DNA of 64,000 nucleotides from JACVRW01 sp963734025 (GTDB lineage: Bacteria; Actinomycetota; Thermoleophilia; Solirubrobacterales; Thermoleophilaceae): assembly GCA_963734025.1 (NCBI GenBank), contig CAVTFR010000017.1, positions 310,001-374,000 of the forward strand. The letters are read 5' to 3'. Each line of letters starts with the position of its first letter. Positions within the stretch are counted from its first letter, which is position 1. The position numbers and the translations under genes were made by a program. Shown piece by piece: positions 1-7,338 of this stretch. Below the pieces are notes generated by a model. It had not been told where the DNA came from and ran no database searches. It was given only the letters and a program-made list of their open reading frames with translations.

Positions 1-875
1 TGCGCGACGGCCGGCTGCCGCCGTTCACGGTGCGCGGCGCCGAGCTGACCGGGATCGAGTACGAGCTGCCGGTCGCGAGTGCTCAGGTCAAGTCGTGCCT
101 GCTGATCGCCGGCATGGTGGCGGCCGGCTCCACGACCGTCATCGAGCCGGCGCCGAGCCGCGACCACACCGAGCGGCTGTTGCGCCGCGCGCGCGTCCCG
201 TTCGCTGCGGACGGCCCGCGGCTCACCGTGTCGAGCGTCGACGAGCTCGAGCTCGACGAGATCGTCGTGCCGGGCGACCCCTCGTCGGCCGCCTTCGTCG
301 TCGCGGCCGCCACGCTCGTGGGCGGCTCGCGCGTGGTGATCCGCGACGTCGGCCTCAACTGGACGCGCACCGGCTTCTTCCGGATCGCGCAGCGGATGGG
401 CGCCGTGATCGTGGGCGAGCTCGAGGAGCCGGGGGCGCAGCCGGACGCGGAGCCGCTGGGCGAGCTCGACGTCGCCTCGGCGCGGCTCGAGGGGACGGTC
501 GTCGAGCCGCACGAGGTCGCGCTCGCGATCGACGAGCTGACGCTCGTCGCCTTGCTCGGCGCCCACGCCGAGGGTGAGACCGTCGTGCGCGGCGCCGAGG
601 AGCTGCGGCTGAAGGAGTCCGACCGCATCAGCGCAGTGGTCGAGGGCCTGCGCGGGCTAGGCGCGGACATCGAGGCGACCGCGGACGGCTTCGTCGTGCG
701 CGGCGACGGCTCGCCGCTCCGTGGCGGCGTCATCCATTCGGGCGGCGATCACCGCATCGCGATGCTCGGCGCCGTGGCCGGCCTCGCCTCGCTCGAGGGC
801 GTCGAGGTGGTCGGCATGGAGGCGGCCGGCGTCTCCTACCCGGATTTCGAGGCGGACATCCGGGCGCTCATCTAG
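1..875 (+). CDS. aroA: 3-phosphoshikimate 1-carboxyvinyltransferase (EPSP synthase), 5'-partial
   Basis: EPSP synthase joins shikimate-3-phosphate and phosphoenolpyruvate in the shikimate pathway (cytosol). The reading frame is open from base 3 (RDGRLPPFTVRG), so the true start lies before the window; the GTG at 30 is internal. Visible family motifs are the substrate-binding ELPVASAQVKS, GDPSSAAFV in the middle, LKESDRI near 609-630, and GDHRIAM in the last quarter. About 290 residues of a usual ~430 are present. The gene ends in TAG and is followed 16 nt later by the first copy of the dispersed palindrome. aroA upstream of cmk is a familiar bacterial gene order. The family call is secure. 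Confidence 0.95.
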   Translation, partial: RDGRLPPFTVRGAELTGIEYELPVASAQVKSCLLIAGMVAAGSTTVIEPAPSRDHTERLLRRARVPFAADGPRLTVSSVDELELDEIVVPGDPSSAAFVVAAATLVGGSRVVIRDVGLNWTRTGFFRIAQRMGAVIVGELEEPGAQPDAEPLGELDVASARLEGTVVEPHEVALAIDELTLVALLGAHAEGETVVRGAEELRLKESDRISAVVEGLRGLGADIEATADGFVVRGDGSPLRGGVIHSGGDHRIAMLGAVAGLASLEGVEVVGMEAAGVSYPDFEADIRALI

Positions 876-891
876 CGCGTGGCTGCACCTT

Positions 892-926
892 CCCGACTTG
901 AGGTCGCAGGACGACCACAAGTCGGG
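892..926. repeat. dispersed 35-bp imperfect palindrome, copy 1
   Basis: Outer arms CCCGACTT and AAGTCGGG enclose a variable 4-nt segment, an inner stem GTCG/CGAC and a 5-nt centre. It lies 16 nt after the aroA stop and 30 nt before the -10 hexamer of the next gene. The same structure recurs at 6578, 34096, 46183 and 55096. Confidence 0.85.
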
Positions 927-956
927 CCGGTGGCGCCGGCCGACCCGGTCCAGACG

Positions 957-962
957 TACCCT
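957..962 (+). promoter_or_regulatory. -10 hexamer TACCCT, probable leaderless promoter
   Basis: TACCCT matches the actinobacterial TANNNT -10 and ends 9 nt before the ATG at 972. No Shine-Dalgarno is present, so transcription probably starts at or next to the start codon. Confidence 0.5.
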
Positions 963-971
963 TCGAGCCGC

Positions 972-1919
972 ATGACAACCGTCCGCGTCGGCATCTCCTC
1001 CTGCCTGCTCGGCGAGCAGGTCCGCTACGACGGCGGGCACAAGCGCGACGCCTTTCTCACGGAGGAGCTGGCGCGCCACGTCGAGTTCGTGCCGCTCTGC
1101 CCGGAGGTTGAGATCGGCCTGGGGGTGCCGCGGCCGACGCTTCGCCTCGAGCGCCGCGGGGGCGACGTCCGCATGGTCGTCACGGAGTCCGGCGAGGACC
1201 TGACCGAGCGGATGCGGACCTGGGCGCAGGGCGCGGCCGAGCGGATCGCGGCCGCCGAGCTCGACGGCTACGTGCTGAAGAAGAGCTCGCCCTCGTGCGG
1301 CATGGGGCGCGTCAAGGTCTACGACGAGAACGGCGCGCCGGCGCGAGGAGGCCGCGGCCTGTTCGCGGCCGCGCTCATGGATCGGCTCCCGCTGCTGCCG
1401 GTCGAGGAGGAGGGCCGGCTGCGCGACGCACGGCTGCGCGAGCACTTCGTGGCGCGCGTGTTCGCACATGCCCGCGTGCGCGACTTCCTCGCCTCGGACT
1501 GGGGCCGGGGGGAGCTAGTCGACTTCCACGCTCGGGAGAAGATGCTCGTGCGCGTGCACGCTCCGGGGCTCGCGCTCGAGCTCGGCCGGCTCGTCGCGAA
1601 CGCGGGCGAGCTCGACCGTGCGGAGCTGCGGGCGCGCTACGAGGAGCTCCACGCCCGCGCTCTCGCCGAGCAGGCCACCCCGGGCCGCCATCAGGACGTG
1701 CTCGAGCACCTGGCGGGGCACGTCAAGGAGGAGCTGTCGAGGGCGGACCGGGCCGAGCTTCAGCAGGCGATCGAGGAGTACCGCGACGGGATCGTCCCGC
1801 TGGCCGTCCCGCTCGCCCTGCTGCGCCGCCACGTCCGCGCCGCGTCCGCGAAATGGGCTTCGGCGCAGGTCTATCTCGAGCCCGCGCCGCGCGAGCTCGG
1901 GCTGCGCAGCCGCCTGTAG
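972..1919 (+). CDS. DUF523-DUF1722 two-domain protein (TudS/YbgA-like)
   Basis: 315 residues. Residues 1-140 match DUF523, the family of the Fe-S thiouracil desulfurase TudS, with the three expected cysteines at C11 (SSCLLG), C43 (PLCPEVE) and C109 (SSPSCG) that would hold a [4Fe-4S] cluster. The C-terminal half is DUF1722 (YbgA), with the FHAREKMLVRVH segment and a helical tail. ATG 972 is chosen over a GTG at 879 because the DUF523 motif begins there, a TACCCT -10 sits 9 nt upstream, and the longer frame would translate the palindrome. The exact substrate is unknown; thiolated-nucleobase repair is only a family-level inference. Its place between aroA and cmk gives no functional clue. Confidence 0.85.
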   Translation: MTTVRVGISSCLLGEQVRYDGGHKRDAFLTEELARHVEFVPLCPEVEIGLGVPRPTLRLERRGGDVRMVVTESGEDLTERMRTWAQGAAERIAAAELDGYVLKKSSPSCGMGRVKVYDENGAPARGGRGLFAAALMDRLPLLPVEEEGRLRDARLREHFVARVFAHARVRDFLASDWGRGELVDFHAREKMLVRVHAPGLALELGRLVANAGELDRAELRARYEELHARALAEQATPGRHQDVLEHLAGHVKEELSRADRAELQQAIEEYRDGIVPLAVPLALLRRHVRAASAKWASAQVYLEPAPRELGLRSRL

Positions 1920-1922
1920 TCT
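1917..1922 (+). promoter_or_regulatory. -10 hexamer TAGTCT overlapping a stop codon (cmk)
   Basis: TAGTCT ends 8 nt before the cmk ATG. Its first three bases are the TAG stop of the DUF523-DUF1722 gene. No Shine-Dalgarno precedes cmk. Confidence 0.45.
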
Positions 1923-1930
1923 CGCCCGCG

Positions 1931-2542
1931 ATGATCGTCGCCATCGACGGGCCCGCCGCCGCCGGCAAGAGCACCGTCGCCCGCGCCGCGGCGCGGGCGC
2001 TCGGCTTCACCTACCTGGACTCGGGCGCCATGTACCGGACGGTGGGCCTCCTGACGCTGCGTCACGGAGGCGCCGCGTCGGAGCAGGCGCAGGGCCTCGA
2101 CATCGAGCTCGGCGAGCGCGTGCTGGCGAACGGCGAGGACGTGACCGAGGCGATCCGAGCGCCCGAGGTGTCGGAGGCGGCCTCGAAGGTGGCCACGAAC
2201 GCGGCGGTGCGCGCGGCTCTCGCCAACAAGCAGCGCGAGCTGCTGCGCGGCGGCGACTGGGTGGCGGAGGGCCGCGACATAGGGACGGTCGTGGCGCCCG
2301 ACGCCGCGGTCAAGGTCTTTCTCACAGCCGGGCCGGAGGAGCGCGCGCGCCGGCGCGCCGAGGAGCTCGGCACCGACGTCGAGACCGTCCTGCGCGACCA
2401 GGCCCTGCGCGACGCGCAGGACGCGTCGCGCGAGCACTCGCCGCTCGCGATCGCCCCGGGCGCCGTCGAGCTCGACACGACCGGCCTGAGCGTCGACGAC
2501 GTGGTGGAGCGGATCGTCGAGCTCGTGGAGCGGGCGCGGTGA
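1931..2542 (+). CDS. cmk: cytidylate kinase
   Basis: CMP kinase phosphorylates CMP and dCMP with ATP for nucleotide supply. The 203-residue protein opens with the P-loop IDGPAAAGKST at residues 5-15, followed by LDSGAMYR, the GRDIGTVVAPDA segment and RRAEEL near the lid. It is slightly shorter than E. coli Cmk (227 residues). It starts 11 nt after the upstream stop and overlaps der by 4 nt (GTGA), so cmk and der are translationally coupled, an order seen in many Gram-positive bacteria. Confidence 0.95.
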   Translation: MIVAIDGPAAAGKSTVARAAARALGFTYLDSGAMYRTVGLLTLRHGGAASEQAQGLDIELGERVLANGEDVTEAIRAPEVSEAASKVATNAAVRAALANKQRELLRGGDWVAEGRDIGTVVAPDAAVKVFLTAGPEERARRRAEELGTDVETVLRDQALRDAQDASREHSPLAIAPGAVELDTTGLSVDDVVERIVELVERAR

Positions 2543-3843
2543 GGCGCCCGACGGTCGCGGTCGTCGGCTACCCCAACGTCGGCAAGTCGACGCTCGTCAA
2601 CCGGCTCAGCGGCACGCGCGCCGCGGTCGTGCACGAGCAGGCGGGCGTCACCCGCGACCGCAAGGAGATCGACGCGGACTGGAACGGGCTCGGCTTCACG
2701 CTGATCGACACCGGTGGCGTCGACCTCGCGGGCGAGCACGAGATGTCCGAGGAGATCCGCCGCCAGGCGCTGATCGCGCTCGAGGAGGCGGACCTTGCGC
2801 TGCTCGTGGTCGACGCGCGAGCGGGCCTGCGGCCCGGGGACGAGGAGCTCGCGCGCGAGCTGCGCGGCGGGCCGGTGCCGGTGATCGTGGCGGCCAACAA
2901 GGTGGACGACGCCCGCCAGGAGGGCCTTGCAGCGGAGTTCTACGGCCTCGGGCTCGGCGACCCGATCGCCGTCTCCGCCACCCAGGGCCTCGGCACGGGC
3001 GATCTGCTCGACACGCTGGTCGCGCGCCTCCCGAGCGGCGGCGAGGAGGCCGACGAGGCCACCCGGCTCGCCCTCATCGGGCGGCCCAACGTCGGCAAGT
3101 CGTCGCTCGTCAACAGGCTGCTCGGGGAGGAGCGCGTGATCGTCACGCCGGTCGCGGGCACGACGCGCGACGCGATCGACACCCGCATCGAGTTCGAGGG
3201 CCGGCCGGTGACGCTCGTCGACACCGCCGGGCTGCGCCGGCGCACGAAGATCGCGGGCACCGTCGACTACTACGCCCAGCTGCGCTCCGAGCAGGCCGCC
3301 GAGCGCGCCCAGGTGGCGATCGTCGTCTGCGACGCGAGCGAGGGAGTCACCTCGGAGGACCTGGCCGTGGCCGAGCTCGCGATGAAGTCGAAGTGCGCCA
3401 CGGTGATCGCCCTGAACAAGTGGGACGTCACGCAGACCGACCTGGAGGACGCGAAGGCGCGCGTGGCGCGCAAGCTCCGCCAGCGTCCGTCCGTGCTGGC
3501 GGTGTCGGCGAAGAGCGGGCGCGGGCTGAAGCGGCTCGTCGCCGAGGCGCTGCGCGTGGCCGACGCCGGCGAGCGCCGCATCCCGACCCCCGAGCTGAAC
3601 CGCTTCCTGGGCGACCTCCAGTCGACACGCGAGCCGCCGTCGGTGCGCGGCAAGCGGCTGCGGATGTACTACATGACGCAGTTCGAGACCGGCCCGCCCC
3701 GCTTCGCCGTGCAGGTCAACGACCGCAGCCGCGTGGCCCGCGACTACGCCTACTTCCTCGAGAACCGCCTGCGCGACCGCTACGGGCTGCAGGGCGTGCC
3801 GCTCGTGATCGACTTCAAGACGAGCAGCGGGCGCTCCTATTGA
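2539..3843 (+). CDS. der: ribosome-assembly GTPase Der (EngA)
   Basis: Double-Era GTPase needed for 50S ribosome maturation. 434 residues hold two tandem G domains: G1 at residues 10-18 (GYPNVGKST) and again at about 180-188 (GRPNVGKSS), with DTGG and DTAG switch II motifs and NKVD / NKWD G4 motifs, then the C-terminal KH-like domain ending at FKTSSGRSY. The GTG start overlaps the cmk stop (GTGA). A longer upstream frame exists but would overlap cmk completely, so it is not used. Length and domain order are typical. Confidence 0.96.
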   Translation: MRRPTVAVVGYPNVGKSTLVNRLSGTRAAVVHEQAGVTRDRKEIDADWNGLGFTLIDTGGVDLAGEHEMSEEIRRQALIALEEADLALLVVDARAGLRPGDEELARELRGGPVPVIVAANKVDDARQEGLAAEFYGLGLGDPIAVSATQGLGTGDLLDTLVARLPSGGEEADEATRLALIGRPNVGKSSLVNRLLGEERVIVTPVAGTTRDAIDTRIEFEGRPVTLVDTAGLRRRTKIAGTVDYYAQLRSEQAAERAQVAIVVCDASEGVTSEDLAVAELAMKSKCATVIALNKWDVTQTDLEDAKARVARKLRQRPSVLAVSAKSGRGLKRLVAEALRVADAGERRIPTPELNRFLGDLQSTREPPSVRGKRLRMYYMTQFETGPPRFAVQVNDRSRVARDYAYFLENRLRDRYGLQGVPLVIDFKTSSGRSY

Positions 3844-4523
3844 CCGCCGCCGTCATCTTCGACCTGGATGGCGTGCTGCTCGACTCCGAGCAGGTCTGGA
3901 ACGAGGCCAAGCGCGAGCTCGTGATCGAGCACGGCGGGCGCTGGGATGACGAGGCGCCGCACGACATGATGGGAATGAGCTCGCCCGAGTGGTCGTCTTA
4001 CCTGCGTGACGAGCTCGGCGTCGACCTCGAGCCGAGCGAGATCTCGGACGCGGTGGTCGCCCGCCTCGAGCAGATCTACCGTCAGCGACTGCCGCTGATC
4101 GACGGGGCCGTCGAGGCGGTCGAGCGGCTGGCCGCCCGCTGGCCGCTGGGGCTCGCCTCGTCGTCGAACCGGGAGATCATCGACCTGTTCCTGGAGCTGT
4201 CGGGGCTCGCGGGGCGCTTCGCCGTCACGCTGTCGTCGGAGGAGGTGGCGCGCGGCAAGCCGGCCCCCGACGTGTACCTCGAGACGGCGCGCCGGCTCGC
4301 GGTGGATCCGGCGGCGTGCGTGGCGGTCGAGGACTCCTCGAACGGCATCCGCGCGGCGCGCGCCGCCGGCATGGCCGTGATCGCCCTCCCCAACCCGCAC
4401 TATCCGCCCGGCGACGAGGAGCTGGCCGGTGCCGACGAGCGGCTCGGCTCGCTGCACGAGCTGACGCCCGAGCTCGTCGGAGAGGTTCAGGCACGCAGCA
4501 GGCCCGCGCCTCGCGACCCGTGA
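3840..4523 (+). CDS. HAD-superfamily hydrolase, beta-phosphoglucomutase-like
   Basis: 227 residues starting from TTG 3840, which overlaps the der stop by 4 nt (TTGA). HAD motif I is FDLDGVLLDSE at residues 6-16, motif II is the SSS near 104, the motif III lysine is in RGKPAPD, and motif IV is AVEDSSNG. The helical cap after motif I places it in subfamily IA (beta-phosphoglucomutase, phosphoglycolate phosphatase and similar small phosphatases). The substrate cannot be read from the sequence. Coupling to der suggests co-transcription with cmk and der. Confidence 0.85.
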   Translation: MTAAVIFDLDGVLLDSEQVWNEAKRELVIEHGGRWDDEAPHDMMGMSSPEWSSYLRDELGVDLEPSEISDAVVARLEQIYRQRLPLIDGAVEAVERLAARWPLGLASSSNREIIDLFLELSGLAGRFAVTLSSEEVARGKPAPDVYLETARRLAVDPAACVAVEDSSNGIRAARAAGMAVIALPNPHYPPGDEELAGADERLGSLHELTPELVGEVQARSRPAPRDP

Positions 4524-4531
4524 AGATTCTG

Positions 4532-5230
4532 TTACCCGAGCGTGATACGGGCTCGCCCAGGTATTGGCGGGTTCATGGAGTCAGACCTTCTCCTTGTGGT
4601 CGTGATCGTCACGGCGCTGGCCTTCGACTTCACGAACGGCTTCCACGACACGGCCAACGCGATGGCCACCTCGATCGCCACGCGGGCGCTCTCTCCGCGT
4701 GTCGCCGCCGGGCTGTCGGCCGTCCTCAACTTCGCCGGGGCGTTCATCTCGTTGCTACCGAAGCGGGCCGCGGCGTTCGGCGTGTGATCGATGAGCAGGA
4801 CGGCGCCCCGTGGGCCCCGGACCGTGACCCGCAGGCGGGCGGAGCCCTGCCCGGCCTCGACCGGCTGCTGCCAGCCGCCTCCCGACGGGACGACGGTCTG
4901 CCAGTCGCCGCTGCCGGCGGAGTAGGCGGTGTAGCGGGCCGGTTCGGCCGCCGGGGCGGGCGCCGGCTCGGGGTCGGGGGCCCGGTCGGGCTCGGGCGCC
5001 CGCTCAAGTTCGGTCTCCTCCGTCCGGTCGGGCTCGGCCGGGGTCTCGCTCTCGGTTCCGGTCGGAGAGGTCTCGCCTGCCGTCCCGGTCTCCACGGCGG
5101 TGCCGGTGCCGGTTTCGGACGCCACGTCGCGCGGCTCCTCGTCGTCGCTTTCGATAGCGAGGACGCCGCCGACCGCGACTGCAAGCAAGGCGAGCAGCGC
5201 CGCCGCGATTCCCAGCGTCCGCCTTCCCAC
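4532..5230 (-). CDS. secreted or membrane-anchored protein with Pro/Glu/Thr-rich linker; 3' end replaced
   Basis: GTG start (MGRRTLGIAAAL). Residues 5-26 form a signal anchor. Residues about 28-98 are a low-complexity Glu/Thr/Pro/Ala linker (GTGTAVETGTAGETSPTG, PDPEPAPAPAAE). A short folded domain follows (YTAYSAGSGDWQTVVPSGGG, then RGAVLLIDHTPNAAARFGSN). From about 4750 down to the stop, the frame only reads the antisense of the pit remnant and is Arg/Ser rich, so the native C-terminus has been lost. The N-terminal 160 residues are probably real. The domain is not recognised; the layout resembles wall-spanning surface proteins. Confidence 0.5.
   Translation of the reverse strand: MGRRTLGIAAALLALLAVAVGGVLAIESDDEEPRDVASETGTGTAVETGTAGETSPTGTESETPAEPDRTEETELERAPEPDRAPDPEPAPAPAAEPARYTAYSAGSGDWQTVVPSGGGWQQPVEAGQGSARLRVTVRGPRGAVLLIDHTPNAAARFGSNEMNAPAKLRTADSPAATRGESARVAIEVAIALAVSWKPFVKSKASAVTITTTRRRSDSMNPPIPGRARITLG
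4575..4787 (+). pseudogene. inorganic phosphate transporter (Pit), N-terminal stub
   Basis: Only the first ~59 residues of a Pit-family phosphate permease remain: one membrane segment (LLLVVVIVTALAF), the family signature DFTNGFHDTANAMATSIA, then LNFAGAFIS. Homology stops near 4750 and the last 11 codons (LLPKRAAAFGV) are the antisense of the neighbouring minus-strand gene. A functional Pit has more than 300 residues and about ten membrane spans, so this cannot transport. The junction looks like a deletion that removed the rest of pit and the 3' end of the facing gene. An assembly join is the alternative. Confidence 0.8.
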
Positions 5231-5265
5231 TGCGGGAACCTTCTGGCAGTAGACGGAGCCGTGTG

Positions 5266-5271
5266 TACCCT
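5266..5271 (+). promoter_or_regulatory. -10 hexamer TACCCT for metK
   Basis: TACCCT ends 9 nt before the metK ATG, with no Shine-Dalgarno, consistent with a leaderless transcript. No SAM riboswitch is visible in the 50 nt between the divergent start at 5230 and metK. Confidence 0.5.
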
Positions 5272-5280
5272 TCCCGGCCG

Positions 5281-6543
5281 ATGACGAGCAAGCAGCTTTC
5301 AGACAACGAGTTCCTGTTCACGTCGGAGTCGGTCACCGAGGGCCATCCCGACAAGGTCGCCGACCAGATCTCCGACGGCGTCCTCGACGCCGTGATGGCC
5401 GAGGATCCGGCGGGACGTGTGGCGTGCGAGACGCTCGTCAACACCGGGCTCGTGGTGGTCTCGGGTGAGATCACGACGAAGACCTATGTGGACATCCCGC
5501 GAATTGCGCGGGAGACGATCCGCAAGATCGGCTACACGGGCAACCGGTACGGGTTCGACGCGGACAGCTGTGCCGTCATCTCCGCGATCGACGAGCAGTC
5601 GCCGGACATCGCGCAGGGCGTCGACAGGGCGTTCGAGGCGCGCACCGACCCCGCCGATGACGATGCGCTCGATGTTGCGGGTGCGGGCGACCAGGGGATG
5701 ATGTTCGGCTACGCGACGCGGGAGACGAAGGAGCTGATGCCGCTGCCGATCTCGCTGGCGCACCGGCTCGCGCACAGGCTCGCGGAGGTGCGTCGCGCGG
5801 ACGTGATGCCGTATCTGGGGCCGGACGGGAAGACGCAGGTCAGCGTCCGTTATGAGAACGGCCGCCCGATCGAGATCGAGCGCGTGCTGATCTCGACCCA
5901 GCACAAGGACGGTGTCGACTCGGAGACGCTGATCAAGCCGGACCTGTGGGAGCACGTGGTGCACCCGATCCTGCCGGGCGAGCTGTACGACGAGAAGAAG
6001 CTGCTCGACGACGGCGGCCACAACTTCCTCGTCAACCCGACGGGCAAGTTCGTGATCGGCGGCCCGGTCGGCGACGCCGGCCTGACGGGCCGCAAGATCA
6101 TCGTGGACACCTACGGCGGCATGGCCCGCCACGGCGGCGGGGCGTTCTCGGGCAAGGATCCGTCCAAGGTGGACCGCTCGGCCGCCTACGCGGCCCGCTA
6201 CGTGGCGAAGAACATCGTCGCGGCCGGGCTCGCGGAGCGCTGCGAGGTGCAGGTCGCGTACGCGATCGGGGTCGCTCACCCGGTGTCGGTGATGGTCGAG
6301 CCCTTCGGCACGGAGAAGATCGGCTGCGGCGACCTGCTGCGTTTGATCAACGAGCACTTCGACCTGCGCCCCGGCGCGTTCCGCCAGTACCTCGACCTGC
6401 ACCGGCCGATCTACCAGAAGACCGCCGCCTACGGCCACTTCGGCCGCGAGGACGCCGACTTCACCTGGGAGAAGACCGACAAGGCAGACGCGCTCCGCCA
6501 GGCCGCCGGCCTCGGCGAGCGCGACGTGGCTGCGACGGCCTAG
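5281..6543 (+). CDS. metK: S-adenosylmethionine synthase
   Basis: Makes SAM from methionine and ATP. 420 residues. The N-terminal SESVTEGHPDKVADQISDG holds the ATP/methionine-binding His and Asp; GAGDQGMMFGYA and the P-loop-like GGGAFSGKDPSKVDRSAAY are both intact, and length is a little above the usual 385-400. ATG 5281 is preferred over a start 18 nt earlier because homology begins at it and the -10 hexamer ends 9 nt before it. With the MetE-like gene at 7339 and the broken homocysteine methyltransferase at 10 kb, it forms a loose methionine/SAM neighbourhood. Confidence 0.96.
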   Translation: MTSKQLSDNEFLFTSESVTEGHPDKVADQISDGVLDAVMAEDPAGRVACETLVNTGLVVVSGEITTKTYVDIPRIARETIRKIGYTGNRYGFDADSCAVISAIDEQSPDIAQGVDRAFEARTDPADDDALDVAGAGDQGMMFGYATRETKELMPLPISLAHRLAHRLAEVRRADVMPYLGPDGKTQVSVRYENGRPIEIERVLISTQHKDGVDSETLIKPDLWEHVVHPILPGELYDEKKLLDDGGHNFLVNPTGKFVIGGPVGDAGLTGRKIIVDTYGGMARHGGGAFSGKDPSKVDRSAAYAARYVAKNIVAAGLAERCEVQVAYAIGVAHPVSVMVEPFGTEKIGCGDLLRLINEHFDLRPGAFRQYLDLHRPIYQKTAAYGHFGREDADFTWEKTDKADALRQAAGLGERDVAATA

Positions 6544-6577
6544 GCCGCCCTGAGGGATCCAGTTTCGGCGCCGCTCG

Positions 6578-6612
6578 CCCGACTTGTGGTCGTCTGACGA
6601 CACAAAGTCGGG
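6578..6612. repeat. dispersed 35-bp imperfect palindrome, copy 2
   Basis: Arms CCCGACTT / AAGTCGGG with inner core GTCGTC-T-GACGAC, the longest inner stem of the five copies. It lies between the convergent metK (ending 34 nt earlier) and the lysE-type gene (ending 21 nt later), where a bidirectional terminator would sit. No T-tract follows. Confidence 0.85.
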
Positions 6613-6633
6613 CCGCTGGACCAGGCGGCGCGC

Positions 6634-7251
6634 TCACGCCGTCCACGCCAGCCGCACCCCGATCAGGGCAAGCAGTCCTCCCACGACCCGGTCGATCAGC
6701 CGCTTCGCGCTGAGGTAGCTGCGCTGAACGGCCGGGCGCGCGAAGCCGACCGCGAGCAGCGCGTGCCAGACGAGGGCGTCGATGGTGATCACCCCGACGG
6801 CCGCGACCCCGACCCAGCCTGCGTTGCCGACGTCGAGGGTCGGCGCGATCACGCTGCCGAAGAAGACGAGCGCCTTGGGGTTGCTCAGGTTCGTGAAGAG
6901 GCCGCGGCGGAAGTGGCGCCCGAGCGGGGCCGGCGGGGCGGAGCCCGGAGGCTCCGCGGGGCGGTCCGCGGAGAGCCAGGTCTGCACACCGAGGTAGATC
7001 AGATACGCCGCGCCGGCCAGCTGTAGCGCCGGGCGGATCCAGGCAGCGCTCTCCACAAGCAGGCCCAATCCGACCGCGGCGGCAGCGGACAGCAGAAACG
7101 CGCCGGTCGCGACGCCTGCGGCGGCGGCGAGGGCCTCGCGGCGCGAGCGCGACATCGCCGTCTGGGCCACGAGCAGCACGTTCGGGCCCGGCGAGGCCAT
7201 GGCGACCCAGTGCACCAGGGCCACGGAGACGAGCGTCGCGGGAGCCGACAT
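6634..7251 (-). CDS. LysE/RhtB-family amino-acid exporter
   Basis: 205 residues with about six hydrophobic segments and the family signature near the N-terminus, VAMASPGPNVLLVAQTA (residues 16-32), followed by SRRREALAAAAGVATG-type and LQLAGAAYLIYLGVQTW segments. Members export amino acids such as lysine, homoserine or threonine across the inner membrane. Transcribed divergently from the MetE-like gene at 7339; export of a methionine-pathway amino acid is possible but unproven. Confidence 0.88.
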   Translation of the reverse strand: MSAPATLVSVALVHWVAMASPGPNVLLVAQTAMSRSRREALAAAAGVATGAFLLSAAAAVGLGLLVESAAWIRPALQLAGAAYLIYLGVQTWLSADRPAEPPGSAPPAPLGRHFRRGLFTNLSNPKALVFFGSVIAPTLDVGNAGWVGVAAVGVITIDALVWHALLAVGFARPAVQRSYLSAKRLIDRVVGGLLALIGVRLAWTA

Positions 7252-7260
7252 GTACTGAGC

Positions 7261-7290
7261 TTGACGCCTGGGGCCGCATCGGAGTAGCGT
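7261..7290 (+). promoter_or_regulatory. sigma-70-type promoter TTGACG-18-TAGCGT
   Basis: TTGACG (7261-7266) and TAGCGT (7285-7290) are separated by 18 bp. The predicted transcript starts near 7297 and carries a leader of about 40 nt with a strong purine-rich ribosome site (GGAGGAGGAG, 7324-7333) before ATG 7339. This is the clearest leadered promoter in the window. Confidence 0.6.
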
Positions 7291-7338
7291 GCCGGAAAGA
7301 CCGGTCTGTCTCGCTCAGGCCACGGAGGAGGAGAAACG

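Noticed and set aside
5231..5280. SAM riboswitch before metK
   Set aside because: Only 50 nt between divergent starts, with a -10 hexamer in the middle; no kink-turn or conserved core.
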